Shown one piece after another: positions 33,869-42,446 of a stretch of DNA of 64,000 nucleotides. A program made the position numbers and the translations under genes. The notes under the pieces are model-generated. The model made no database searches. It saw only the letters and a program-made list of their open reading frames with translations, and was not told the origin of the DNA. Origin of the DNA: a virus; IMG/VR virus record IMGVR_UViG_3300032285_001771, positions 1 through 64,000 of that record. One strand, given 5' to 3'. Each line of letters opens with the position of its first letter. Position 1 is the stretch's first letter.

Positions 33869-34713
33869 CGATAATCTTGATCTGGAAAATCGAACGCGGC
33901 ACGGTGTAGTAGTCGTTTTTCTATACTCTTAAACGGCCAGCGTTTGTGTATTCCTAACCATTGTTCTGCAATAACTATATCGCCATCTTCCCAGTCGTGG
34001 TGATAGCAAAATTTATCCTGCACAGTATATTCAGAAAGCCATTTAAATATTTCTTTACTTTCTTCTTTGCTCATTCCAACAAATCCCGAGTACTGAAGGA
34101 ACGGAAAGTAAAATCCTTTCTTACCTGCTATGTTTTCTATTACTAGGCTAGGAATGTAATCGTTGTTTTGACTTGTATCAGGATCGTCTAGATCGTTTGC
34201 TATATACACTCGTTCGATTAGTTTTAGATTTTCTAAAGGTTTACGTCTTTCTTCATCTAATTCATTATATGAAAGAATATTGTTGTTCCAGGTTGTCCTA
34301 GAACCTTTGCTTCCTCTCACACTATATAACCATATTAATGATCTTCTATTCGGGTTTGAGTGATCGTTACAATGCCATTGCATTTCTTCTTCCCAGCCTG
34401 CTATACCCGTTAGACCTTCTTCGTTCTTTTCGCCTGTTACACGAAGTAGATATCTATCAGATTCTGGGATCTCAGCTCCTTTAAAATACGAGTGATAATG
34501 ATTAACATCATCATGATAAAACTGTTCAGGATTCTTAAACATTTTTGCAATCTTAACTTCATCTTCAACACTAAGGTTTTGACCACGTGCTACTACAACA
34601 GTATTTGTTGCTAATAGTTTTGCTATTTGATTGATGTCGTCTTGTGTAGCCTGCTTGAAATCAAAATCTTCAAGCATCACAGTCCATCCGTTTTCGTGTA
34701 ATCTATAATTCAT
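33865..34713 (-). CDS. TauD/TfdA-like dioxygenase with altered HxD
   Basis: 282 residues. The N-terminal VVVARGQNLSVEDEVKIAKMF at about 39-59 is the TauD-type start. At the iron site it reads WHCNDHSN: His114 is there, but the HxD position 116 is Asn and an Asp follows at 117. Distal His256 (GIHKR) and the R-x-x-x-R pair (RLLHR, 267-271) are kept. Either the Asp is shifted by one residue or metal binding is altered. TauD relatives attack sulfonates, carnitine precursors or small amides. Confidence 0.7.
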   Translation of the reverse strand: MNYRLHENGWTVMLEDFDFKQATQDDINQIAKLLATNTVVVARGQNLSVEDEVKIAKMFKNPEQFYHDDVNHYHSYFKGAEIPESDRYLLRVTGEKNEEGLTGIAGWEEEMQWHCNDHSNPNRRSLIWLYSVRGSKGSRTTWNNNILSYNELDEERRKPLENLKLIERVYIANDLDDPDTSQNNDYIPSLVIENIAGKKGFYFPFLQYSGFVGMSKEESKEIFKWLSEYTVQDKFCYHHDWEDGDIVIAEQWLGIHKRWPFKSIEKRLLHRAAFDFPDQDYR

Positions 34714-34717
34714 TTTA

Positions 34718-35455
34718 TTATACCTTTATACCAATCTTTGTTCTAAATTCTTCAGTGAATCTACCATTAATTCGCAACGTATATGTAGGACGATTAATAG
34801 GTTCCCCACCATGCCAGTTTCTTTCATTCCAATAAGCAACTCTAGTATTCATATATGTTTTATCCTGCGTTTCGGAGTTAATAATATAAAAGGGTCTATC
34901 TATATCAGTTTTTATATGAATGAATTCGTGTATGAGATCTGGCTTATCGGCTTCTACATACTCTAGATCGGCATGCTCCCAGGGAATTCCGCCCGCTTCG
35001 AGCACTAATAGATTTGATGAGGATAAACTTTCAAATATACCTGATGTTTTAAAAGTTATAACCCAATCTATTAGTTTAGAAAAATGTATATAGAATTCGC
35101 CCATGCCCTGGGGATGCCATCCTTCTTGGAGTATTCTATATATAGAGTATAGATCGTAACCGCCAAACGCAAATTTAAGATACTCAGTAAGTTGATTATA
35201 GTTTAGATCCTTGCCAGCTATCTTTAAAGGATCTGTGTCTGGCAACGAGTTCCATAATTTATATGCATCCCATACCGGTTTGACTTTTAGTCCTTGTGCA
35301 TGGGGTCGAATAGTACCTTCGGGGATTTCATGTAATCCGTCTATAGCAAGATGTTTAGCAGTAGCTATCCCTCTACAAATTTCTGGATGTAGACGATCAA
35401 ATTCAGTCAAATCTATATAGTTTTCTAAATCTATAAAACTTTGATTATGTATCAT
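34718..35455 (-). CDS. 2OG oxygenase-like protein (paralogue of 27962-28762)
   Basis: 245 residues. EHADLE carries the HxD, NWHGGE the distal His, and TLRINGRF the 2-oxoglutarate Arg, in the same order and spacing as the 27962-28762 product. The opening LTEFDRLHPEICRGIATAKH is also shared with that protein. It lacks about 20 residues in the middle relative to the paralogue. Four bases separate it from the TauD-like gene; it overlaps the gene upstream by 11. Confidence 0.68.
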   Translation of the reverse strand: MIHNQSFIDLENYIDLTEFDRLHPEICRGIATAKHLAIDGLHEIPEGTIRPHAQGLKVKPVWDAYKLWNSLPDTDPLKIAGKDLNYNQLTEYLKFAFGGYDLYSIYRILQEGWHPQGMGEFYIHFSKLIDWVITFKTSGIFESLSSSNLLVLEAGGIPWEHADLEYVEADKPDLIHEFIHIKTDIDRPFYIINSETQDKTYMNTRVAYWNERNWHGGEPINRPTYTLRINGRFTEEFRTKIGIKV

Positions 35456-35750
35456 TTGTTACGATTTGATTGATTGTTATTTTATGATATGTGTTGTATC
35501 TATCTTGCAGGACGTTTTGATATTGTAAAACTTTGTCTTCTACAAAATTAACATAATCTTCTTGTGTATTAAACAAAAATGTTTTAGTTTGTGTTGAATA
35601 GTCTTCGCTGACCTTGCTAGAAATACTAACGAGTTTGTTAGTATCCTCAAATTTTTGTTTGATGTACTCTAAGATGCCCTCGTCAACTTTGTAAAATTGA
35701 CGTATGATACCATCTATTGGTCTTACACTAATTATTTCTAATTTTGTCAT
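35445..35750 (-). CDS. Small phage protein, unknown function
   Basis: 101 residues, mostly charged and probably helical in the middle (DEGILEYIKQKFEDTNK). No motif recognised. Overlaps by a few bases with both neighbours in a tightly packed leftward operon. Confidence 0.6.
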   Translation of the reverse strand: MTKLEIISVRPIDGIIRQFYKVDEGILEYIKQKFEDTNKLVSISSKVSEDYSTQTKTFLFNTQEDYVNFVEDKVLQYQNVLQDRYNTYHKITINQIVTNDT

Positions 35751-36343
35751 GTATAGTCCTTTACAAAGTTAACATCAAGTTTTGGACAAGATACAAAAGC
35801 ATCAGCTCTAGTCCAGTCCCAATTATGCGCACTATCTGGTATTAATTTGTTACCTATGCAAATAAATGTTTTTAATAAAAATTCATCATCTGTTTTGTTT
35901 TTTACTAATAAGTCGTAATCAACATGTAGATACTCTGCTATTTCTTCTAGACGAGGATCGTGGCAATCAAAGCTGTTACAAAATGCTAGAGCATAACCTC
36001 TCTTTAACGCTTCCATGCCTAACTTAGAATAAAATCTTCCTAGGTTGATCAAAGACTTTCCATCTAATAGACTAGGAGGAAGTACAATTAACAATGGCGC
36101 CCATAATTGAGGAATTTTAAAATCGCTATTGAACTCTCCGCTCCTATTCCAATGCCCGATATAGTAAATCTTTTTAATGATTTCTTTATCCTGGATTAGG
36201 CTTTTCTTGGCAATTGGATTACTGTCTAAAAAATCATCTATCATCTTTGATAGATATTTCACAGTTTCTGCATCTACAGGAGTATCGATATCGAAAGATC
36301 GATTAGCGTGTGATAGTGTATGATTTAGTGTGAGATTATACAT
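35747..36343 (-). CDS. Nitroreductase-like protein (tentative)
   Basis: 198 residues. LINLGRFYSKLGMEALKRGY at about 101-120, followed by a short strand with Cys and Asp (LAFCNSFDCHD), recalls the helix and strand of nitroreductase-type flavoproteins in which the enzyme packs against FMN. WAPLLIVLPPS at 81-91 would be the preceding strand. The N-terminal Arg/Ser FMN motif of the family is not visible, so this is weak. The overlaps mark it as an operon member with its 5' and 3' neighbours. Confidence 0.3.
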   Translation of the reverse strand: MYNLTLNHTLSHANRSFDIDTPVDAETVKYLSKMIDDFLDSNPIAKKSLIQDKEIIKKIYYIGHWNRSGEFNSDFKIPQLWAPLLIVLPPSLLDGKSLINLGRFYSKLGMEALKRGYALAFCNSFDCHDPRLEEIAEYLHVDYDLLVKNKTDDEFLLKTFICIGNKLIPDSAHNWDWTRADAFVSCPKLDVNFVKDYT

Positions 36344-36662
36344 CTACTAATACCTCAAAGTATTTGGGTGAATTAGATTCATCTATCCTGTATGGAATAT
36401 TGTTGTTTTGAAAAAAACATTCTAACGAACCAATAGCCATTCCTGTATGATGATGGCTTTCGTAGAAAGTAAAAGACGAAGGCATAGTCGCTTCTAAATC
36501 CGTTCTTTCGTCTATGTCAAAATACTTAGTGGTTGGTATAAATTTCAATCTAAGAGTTTCGTCTTCTTTTGTTATTATACATTCAAAATAAACTCGCCCG
36601 CATCTTGCAGGTGCGTTATTAATCACGTTTTTGATTGATTCTAATAGGCCGGGATATTTCAT
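36336..36662 (-). CDS. Small phage protein, unknown function
   Basis: 108 residues with alternating short strands (GRVYFECIITKEDETLRLKF at about 22-41) and no recognised motif. It opens the leftward operon at the divergent junction 36663-36720. No clear promoter is seen for it on the minus strand beyond an AT-rich stretch. Confidence 0.6.
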   Translation of the reverse strand: MKYPGLLESIKNVINNAPARCGRVYFECIITKEDETLRLKFIPTTKYFDIDERTDLEATMPSSFTFYESHHHTGMAIGSLECFFQNNNIPYRIDESNSPKYFEVLVDV

Positions 36663-36682
36663 TATATTACTACTTATCTATC

Positions 36683-36690
36683 AATAAATA
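36683..36690 (+). promoter_or_regulatory. Late-promoter-like octamer AATAAATA
   Basis: AATAAATA lies 30 bases upstream of ATG 36721, with an AAGGG Shine-Dalgarno in between. It is one base from the T4 late core and at a distance suited to a normal leader. It is embedded in a near-palindrome (TCAATA-AA-TATTGA). Confidence 0.45.
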
Positions 36691-36720
36691 TTGACACATA
36701 TTTTATGAAGGGTACTTGAA

Positions 36721-37377
36721 ATGAATGGCATAATGAGTGAAAATTGGGAGCTCAAGCAAGAAGATATATACTTTTTGTTCCAAAGTAAAGATAACAATTA
36801 TCTGTGTTTGAGCTATGCTGTTAGAGGCAACTATACCATGCACCTAATGCGAGCCTTATTTGTACGTGATATGAATATGATCGAGGGGGACATTAGAAAG
36901 TATCAATGGTGTCCAGTATTTGCTGATGAAAGTAGAGATAACTTTAAATTGTTTCTTCATTTTGACGGAATCTTGTGCCAAGACATAATAGATCGTGGCG
37001 AAGGTTTAGATGCCTATTGTCCAAATTGGAAAGACCAATTAGAACAAATTTGTTTAGATCTTAGGACTGAACGGATTTACAAAACTACTATGAGTCCTAG
37101 ATATTTCTTTATCGATAAAAACAAAGTATTGAAGATGTTTGGATTCTTCAGGGCATATACATACGGAGAACAGCCCGTTTCTACAGAGCTTATAATGCCT
37201 ACTTTTAGCAAAGAAGAATCGCAGTTAATACAAGGTCAAGGTATGATTGATTTTAAAATCTTTGAAGAACTTACGTTTAAGAACAGCAAGTGGCCAGACG
37301 ATGCTCTGATGGAAATTTACAATAAACATAGCACAGATACTGAGCAAAATTCACAACCCGCAGATTTGAATAAATAA
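36721..37377 (+). CDS. Degenerate kinase-like protein (family copy 3)
   Basis: 218 residues. LHFDGILCQD at about 80-89, PNWKDQLEQ at 100-108 and MSPRYFFIDKNKVLKMFGFF at 122-141 line up with the corresponding segments of 25436-26134 and 29891-30577. In this copy the DFG-like position is MFG. A Shine-Dalgarno AAGGG is 8 bases from the ATG; an internal ATG at 36733 is an alternative. It is the first of three rightward genes at 36.7-38.8 kb. Confidence 0.4.
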   Translation: MNGIMSENWELKQEDIYFLFQSKDNNYLCLSYAVRGNYTMHLMRALFVRDMNMIEGDIRKYQWCPVFADESRDNFKLFLHFDGILCQDIIDRGEGLDAYCPNWKDQLEQICLDLRTERIYKTTMSPRYFFIDKNKVLKMFGFFRAYTYGEQPVSTELIMPTFSKEESQLIQGQGMIDFKIFEELTFKNSKWPDDALMEIYNKHSTDTEQNSQPADLNK

Positions 37378-37381
37378 AGTT

Positions 37382-38050
37382 ATGCTAGATACCCTAAAAC
37401 AAAAATTACTCAGTTGGACCCCTACAAAAGCCAACGAATTCTTCAATAATATATCAAGATCTGCTCCAGGTACGAGCAGAATTTGGGAGTTAGCTCCTAC
37501 TGGGTATTTTTTATACGATTCCATGTACTCTGCATACTTCGATTACAATGGAAAATCTTATACCCTGTCAGTAACCGACACAACAGAAGACTATGCTAGA
37601 AAACAGTTATTAAGTAATGCGGCTGTTGAAAATGGCTTTATTGCAATTGAAAAGCCGTTATCATTTGAATCCTTAGATATTTGGGGAGTTACCTATACCT
37701 ATGCTGAAGAAGTTAGGCCATATGGTTCACTAGGAATTAGTCTGTTAAATCTAGTACTAACTGACAATCAAGAAGCTGTACTCCAAGGGTGCATTAATGA
37801 TTTTTTTAAGATAAGACAACAACTTATAGAGTTAAGAGACCTAACAGTATTACCTGTGCCTAACAGTTACTATAATGTTTTTGATCCGTTTAAGCATCTG
37901 TATTATGATCCTGCTTCGGGAAACTATTTTCTTGTAGGCGATTTTTGTAATGTCTTTGGTGCCCCACCAGAAGAATGGACAGACGAAGTATTCATTCAAA
38001 AATTAAGCAATCTTTTTCCAAATACAAAAATTACCATACCAACGAGATAA
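37382..38050 (+). CDS. Phage protein of unknown function
   Basis: 222 residues. Tyr- and Phe-rich with several beta-like segments (AYFDYNGKSYTLSVTDT at about 50-66) and a hydrophobic stretch near 117-128 too short and polar for a membrane helix. A structural or binding role is possible; nothing decisive is seen. Only 4 bases separate it from both neighbours. Confidence 0.55.
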   Translation: MLDTLKQKLLSWTPTKANEFFNNISRSAPGTSRIWELAPTGYFLYDSMYSAYFDYNGKSYTLSVTDTTEDYARKQLLSNAAVENGFIAIEKPLSFESLDIWGVTYTYAEEVRPYGSLGISLLNLVLTDNQEAVLQGCINDFFKIRQQLIELRDLTVLPVPNSYYNVFDPFKHLYYDPASGNYFLVGDFCNVFGAPPEEWTDEVFIQKLSNLFPNTKITIPTR

Positions 38051-38054
38051 CATT

Positions 38055-38810
38055 ATGTACAACGTATCGACATCATTAATTGAATATAAGATTTATGAAA
38101 ATGACCAGGAAATTTATGCCTGTAAAATTCCTTATGATTTATTGTACGTTGTAAGAAATTTAACTGAAGACGGAACTGGATCAAGATACTCAGAGGTTAA
38201 CATAGACGGTAACTTGTTTAGATTTGGAAGCATAGGCTACGATGTACCACAGGATTATTCTTCAGATGTACACGAAGCCCTAACTACTAATCAAATAATA
38301 GCCGAAGGGACTACACGTCACGAAGCTTTTATGCAGTTAGCAGAAGAGCAGTTAAATCTTGAAAAGGCAGAACACACTACTGCTGAGTTACAACGATTAG
38401 CTATTGAAGCATTCAACGCCTACGAACAACTGTTACTTGAGCAAAAGCAATTAACTGAAGAGCAGGCTCGATTAAACGAAGCAGAAAAATTAAGACAAGA
38501 TGAAAATAGAATTGCTCTTGTTAGAGGTGTTGCTTTAGATCCATCAACAGCACCTGCGGCCTTAGAGAGCGAATTTGGACAAAGCGGAGATATTCGCCGT
38601 CAAGTTGCGGCCGTGATGGAAAGAGATATTTCTATATCTAAAAGAATCGTTCAACTTCCGAGAGTGCTTTGGATGTCTAGTTACGAAATCATGGAAGTAA
38701 TTGGAGCTCAATCTAGCCAGGATCGAGAATTTTCACAATTAGTCTCAGATAATTTACCAGACGACAGCAGTTTAAAGATTCTGATAAAATCTTTTGGTTG
38801 GGCTAATTAA
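38055..38810 (+). CDS. Coiled-coil phage protein
   Basis: 251 residues. Residues about 90-155 are rich in Glu, Gln, Leu and Ala (LAEEQLNLEKAEH, LLEQKQLTEEQARL) with heptad-like spacing, so a long coiled coil is likely. A small N-terminal beta-rich domain (1-75) and a C-terminal helical part follow. It may be a virion or scaffold component. Its 3' end overlaps by 8 bases the facing carbamoyltransferase gene. Confidence 0.55.
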   Translation: MYNVSTSLIEYKIYENDQEIYACKIPYDLLYVVRNLTEDGTGSRYSEVNIDGNLFRFGSIGYDVPQDYSSDVHEALTTNQIIAEGTTRHEAFMQLAEEQLNLEKAEHTTAELQRLAIEAFNAYEQLLLEQKQLTEEQARLNEAEKLRQDENRIALVRGVALDPSTAPAALESEFGQSGDIRRQVAAVMERDISISKRIVQLPRVLWMSSYEIMEVIGAQSSQDREFSQLVSDNLPDDSSLKILIKSFGWAN

Positions 38811-40284
38811 AAATCTTAACCCCGTAAGTTTTCTCCCACTCCTCGCAATCCTCATGGTCGTTAACCATCGGCTTACCTTTAATGTTTAAGCTGGTGTTTA
38901 ACAGCATTGGGCATCCAGTTGCTTTATACCACATTACTAATAATTCGTAGAACTCGGGATTGTCTCGCTTTGATACAGTCTGTACACGACTACTGCCGTC
39001 AGCGTGAACGATAGCAGGAAATAACTCAGGATTCCTACAACGAGCGACCATTTGCATATAAGGACTACTGCCGTTACCAGGGATATCAAAGTAATAATGA
39101 GCCAACTCCTCCAGAATCGCTGGCGCAAATGGTCTAAATTGCTGTCGTTGTTTAATGTCATTTACTCGTTCCTTTATCTTGATACTTCTAGGATCTGCCA
39201 ACAAGCTTCTATTTCCTAATGCTCTAGGCCCGAACTCTGCAGGACCTCTAGCTACACCACATATTCCGGATGTTAACAATTCGTTCAATATGTTGCGGTT
39301 GTTATGTCTTGTGCTTATGTTATGTCCTAAGTAAGGACCCGTCCATTCTATATGTTTTCCTAACTTGGCCAGCACCGCACCGATAGCACTTCCGCTGTCT
39401 CCGGGCGCAGGCATTATCCATACTTTGTTAAAATACTTGTATGCTATAGGGTTTGCCGAACAGTTCAATGCACAGCCACCCATGAACACTAAATTTTGAC
39501 TTGGAACTGTTTGTAATGCATACTGTAATACTCGTTCAAATACTAATTCGTATACTGCCTGTGTTGCGGCCGCGATGTCAAACATATCCTGTTCTGTAGA
39601 CAACTCGGGTGCCCAGTCAAGACAGCCTTTGTGTAAATTTTGTCTCAGTCGAAATAAATGATTGTAATCGTCATTAGGAAACTGAAAGAAATCTAGAAGT
39701 ATTCTATTAAAATGTTTTTTAGGATCTCCGTATGCGGCCATACCCATCAGGATATATTCTTCTTCATTTGGTTTTAATCTGCAACGCTGAGTCATTGCGC
39801 TGTACCAAAGTCCTAGACTATTTGGGTAGTCTAAACTGTATACTTTAGTTAGATTATCTCCAGAGCCGTGCCAAATAGTAAGTGTTTCATATTCCCCTAT
39901 TGCATCAATGACTAACACACACGCATCATTAAATTTTGATGTATAATATCCTGCGGCCGCATGAGCATGATGATGGCTAACGTATTCTATTGGTAAAGAA
40001 AACAAATGTTTTTTTATGTATTGTCTAATATTGTTTTCTTTTAGATTCAACCCTTGTCCTGCTTCTAGCTGTCTAAGTGTTTTTAGTAAAGGCTTTTCAT
40101 ACCAAATAATTTTACTAGGTGTTAAGGTTTTGGTATGGAGATAGTAGTGTAAGTTGTGATCTAAATGAGCATCATTTTTAATGCCCGACCAGCGTTCAGT
40201 TTCAGAAGCAAATATCAGCCGGTCGTTGTCAAACACGGCAACTGCCGCATTATGACTGTTAGCCGATATCCCCCAAGTAATCAT
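38803..40284 (-). CDS. O-carbamoyltransferase (NodU/CmcH/TobZ family)
   Basis: 493 residues. It starts MITWGISANSHNAAVAVF, the ASKHA-type ATP-binding strand of the family (G-x-s-x-x-H-n/d-a-a). HHHAHAAAGYY at about 107-117 is the conserved His cluster of the YrdC-linked carbamoyltransferases. GPAEFGPRALGNRS and LNTSLNIKGKPM mark the C-terminal half. Family members move a carbamoyl group from carbamoyl phosphate to a sugar or antibiotic hydroxyl. It is about 60-80 residues shorter than NodU. A small partner gene ends on its start codon. Confidence 0.85.
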   Translation of the reverse strand: MITWGISANSHNAAVAVFDNDRLIFASETERWSGIKNDAHLDHNLHYYLHTKTLTPSKIIWYEKPLLKTLRQLEAGQGLNLKENNIRQYIKKHLFSLPIEYVSHHHAHAAAGYYTSKFNDACVLVIDAIGEYETLTIWHGSGDNLTKVYSLDYPNSLGLWYSAMTQRCRLKPNEEEYILMGMAAYGDPKKHFNRILLDFFQFPNDDYNHLFRLRQNLHKGCLDWAPELSTEQDMFDIAAATQAVYELVFERVLQYALQTVPSQNLVFMGGCALNCSANPIAYKYFNKVWIMPAPGDSGSAIGAVLAKLGKHIEWTGPYLGHNISTRHNNRNILNELLTSGICGVARGPAEFGPRALGNRSLLADPRSIKIKERVNDIKQRQQFRPFAPAILEELAHYYFDIPGNGSSPYMQMVARCRNPELFPAIVHADGSSRVQTVSKRDNPEFYELLVMWYKATGCPMLLNTSLNIKGKPMVNDHEDCEEWEKTYGVKIFN

Positions 40285-40382
40285 TTGTAAATGAATGGAT
40301 CTCGTTTGCGCAATTCTTTAATTCTCTGGCGATCTTTATACCATTGCCAAGGAGTTGTTAATATTCTTATAAACCAGTTCAT
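40281..40382 (-). CDS. 33-residue partner of the carbamoyltransferase
   Basis: A 33-codon gene on the minus strand. The peptide begins MNWFIRILTTPWQWYKDR and ends with KRDPFIYK. Its TGA overlaps the carbamoyltransferase ATG (ATGA), and its first 47 bases overlap the 3' end of the glycosyltransferase-like gene before it. Short Trp-rich proteins of this kind are known next to phage and bacterial carbamoyltransferases, so a subunit or membrane tether is plausible. Confidence 0.6.
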   Translation of the reverse strand: MNWFIRILTTPWQWYKDRQRIKELRKRDPFIYK

Positions 40383-41037
40383 ATTGTTCTTTTAACCACG
40401 TGTAATCGTTAATCTTACTTATTTCGGCTTTGTTCTCAAGGCCAAATTTTTTGCCAGCCAGTGCTCCTGCATATCCCTGTGCGCCAAATGGCACATCTGT
40501 GTTAAGCTGACACCATGCATCTAACCTATCTTCAGTTTCAGTATCTACCTGCCCATCAATAGTTTTGCTAGATAGTTTAGCACATTCTCTAAATGCACTA
40601 CGCCATGTACTAAATGCATCTGTGTTAAACGCTGTGATGTTGCTAACCTCCGGCATTGCTTTGAACTTGGTACTGATGCTGGTAGTCATATCTGGCTTAG
40701 TCAAGTCCATTGCTAGAGTAAGTTTCTTTGGAAGAAGTTTAACTCCTCCATATCCGTATTCTAAGTTATTAAGCGGGTTGCGACTGCGCCACACATGCAC
40801 ACATTCTAAATCCCATTCTGGTACTTTGTAATCAAAGTTAAATGAATCTAATATTTGTGCATCGCCGTCAACGACCCAAAACATTTCAGTAAAGCTCATA
40901 CGTGCCGCTTTTATATGCGCTTGATGTATGCCTGTGACATCCTTAACACGTTTAGCTAATGGGAACCGCGACTTAACACGCTGATAGTTTTCTTCAGCAG
41001 TTGGTTCTCCGTAACTGATAAAAATTAAATCATACAC
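40336..41037 (-). CDS. GT-A-like glycosyltransferase (copy 1)
   Basis: 233 residues from GTG 41037; a TTG at 41061 would lengthen it by 8 residues, but the shorter start aligns with the paralogue. YDLIFISYGEP opens the Rossmann-like sheet, and FWVVDGDAQIL at about 55-65 has the D-x-D metal and sugar-nucleotide site. It is paralogous to 41030-41905 (CIFISYDEP and VTVDADNIV). The C-terminus is helical. Likely a transferase acting on the same glycan as its neighbours. Confidence 0.6.
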   Translation of the reverse strand: MYDLIFISYGEPTAEENYQRVKSRFPLAKRVKDVTGIHQAHIKAARMSFTEMFWVVDGDAQILDSFNFDYKVPEWDLECVHVWRSRNPLNNLEYGYGGVKLLPKKLTLAMDLTKPDMTTSISTKFKAMPEVSNITAFNTDAFSTWRSAFRECAKLSSKTIDGQVDTETEDRLDAWCQLNTDVPFGAQGYAGALAGKKFGLENKAEISKINDYTWLKEQYELVYKNINNSLAMV

Positions 41038-41905
41038 GATTGAGCTTATAAAATTCGTCAAAAGTATGTACTACGTATGCACTAACGTCGGCATCGAGTA
41101 CAGGAACATCAATAAAGTCTTGTACTTTTTCTTTGTACATACAAACAATCCAACGTGGATCAGTTGTTGCTTGATCATTAAACATTGTTGTTAATACATC
41201 AAAGTCTCGAACGTGTGTAATATCCCAATCGGTACACATAGTTCGATACACGCCCTCCCAAGCTCCGGCAATAGCCCACATACCATTTTCTACATGTGCG
41301 CCCAGTGTAAGCCATTGTTTTAGCCTGTGTAGATTTTCCCACCAGATTACTTCTTTTGCCGGCTTACCTTGTTCAAGTCGTATACCTCGATCTAAACACA
41401 TTTTTACACCTTCACGGAATCCTGCTCTCCATGCTTGTAGCGGTGTTGTGTTTATAATTGTTTCGCTGTATGATTTAGTTAAAGGATAGTAACCTGTTTC
41501 CCAACAAAAATCTACTTGTCCTTTTTCTTCTAATGCGGCTTCGTGTGTGCGCATGTTCCACACAAACTCCCTGCGCCAAGCCTTGATGCTACCATTACCG
41601 TAGCGTAGTCCGTTAATACAATTACGTCCCGGCCAGTTAAATGCTTGGGCATTTGGATAATCATCTAAGTTTAGTTCAATGTCCCAGAATGTAGGATCTA
41701 CAATATTGTCTGCGTCTACCGTAACGAACCATTCAGTTTCGCTTTGATCAGCCGCGGCCTTATGGCAAGCGTCACTACCTTTAACACCATGTACACGTTT
41801 AGCCCAAGGTGCTTCTTGCAATAACCTAGCGTAGTTTAATTCTGCATTTGGTTCATCATACGAGATGAATATGCAATCTAATTCATTAATCTTTAGAGAT
41901 GACAT
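41030..41905 (-). CDS. GT-A-like glycosyltransferase (copy 2)
   Basis: 291 residues. LDCIFISYDEPNAELNYARL at 9-28 corresponds to the start of copy 1, and WFVTVDADNIVDP at about 59-71 carries a D-A-D motif of the GT-A fold. The remainder includes many Trp residues and GYYPLTKSYSE. It is some 55 residues longer than copy 1 at the C-terminus. The last bases overlap copy 1's start region. Confidence 0.6.
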   Translation of the reverse strand: MSSLKINELDCIFISYDEPNAELNYARLLQEAPWAKRVHGVKGSDACHKAAADQSETEWFVTVDADNIVDPTFWDIELNLDDYPNAQAFNWPGRNCINGLRYGNGSIKAWRREFVWNMRTHEAALEEKGQVDFCWETGYYPLTKSYSETIINTTPLQAWRAGFREGVKMCLDRGIRLEQGKPAKEVIWWENLHRLKQWLTLGAHVENGMWAIAGAWEGVYRTMCTDWDITHVRDFDVLTTMFNDQATTDPRWIVCMYKEKVQDFIDVPVLDADVSAYVVHTFDEFYKLNRV

Positions 41906-42446
41906 AAACTGATATTGGATTTGGTCCTGTATAATCTAATTCTATAGGTACTCCGTTGATAAAATCATTCAACTGAATTTCTTTAGTATCATACAGATTA
42001 TATGGATTGCCTTTTTCTGTAATATGCACATTATACACTTTTTCTTTGACCAATGTCAATCTTTCAATATTTTCTTGATTGGTTAAACTGTCAAAATGAT
42101 GTTGATCGTAGTGCAGTTTTAGGACATCATCATTCAGGTGTACAATTATAGCACAATCTGCTATAAAATTTTCGTAAGATCGAATAGATTTAACAGTTTC
42201 AAGATCGTCATTTTTTACGATCCTGCTGGTGAACATACGTTTACGTCTAAATCCTGTTATTGCATTTTTTTCAATCAACGGATAATATTCGTTTATATTT
42301 TTAAAATCGACAAAAAATGTTTTTATCAATTCCCACTGAACTTCCATTATAGAACAGTTAGGATCCTCTATATAGTGAGCTCCTATAGATTGTATGTCAA
42401 GTGTAGAGGAATTAAATTTTACATAATGTCTTTGTATTTGTTCCAT
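41886..42446 (-). CDS. Phage protein of unknown function
   Basis: 186 residues, with a strong AGAGGAG Shine-Dalgarno 5 bases upstream of the ATG. The middle region (IADCAIIVHLNDDVLKLHYDQHHFD at about 96-120) has a His-x-x-x-His-His run that could bind metal, but no full family signature is present. It lies between two glycosyltransferase-like genes with overlaps on both sides. Confidence 0.5.
   Translation of the reverse strand: MEQIQRHYVKFNSSTLDIQSIGAHYIEDPNCSIMEVQWELIKTFFVDFKNINEYYPLIEKNAITGFRRKRMFTSRIVKNDDLETVKSIRSYENFIADCAIIVHLNDDVLKLHYDQHHFDSLTNQENIERLTLVKEKVYNVHITEKGNPYNLYDTKEIQLNDFINGVPIELDYTGPNPISVYVISKD

Noticed and set aside
35747-36343. Firm nitroreductase call
   Set aside because: Only one helix-strand segment resembles the family and FMN-binding residues are not seen, so it is kept as tentative.
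38770-38845. Bidirectional terminator between 38810 and the carbamoyltransferase
   Set aside because: A GGTTGGG...CCCC pairing exists but is short, with a large loop and no U-tract.
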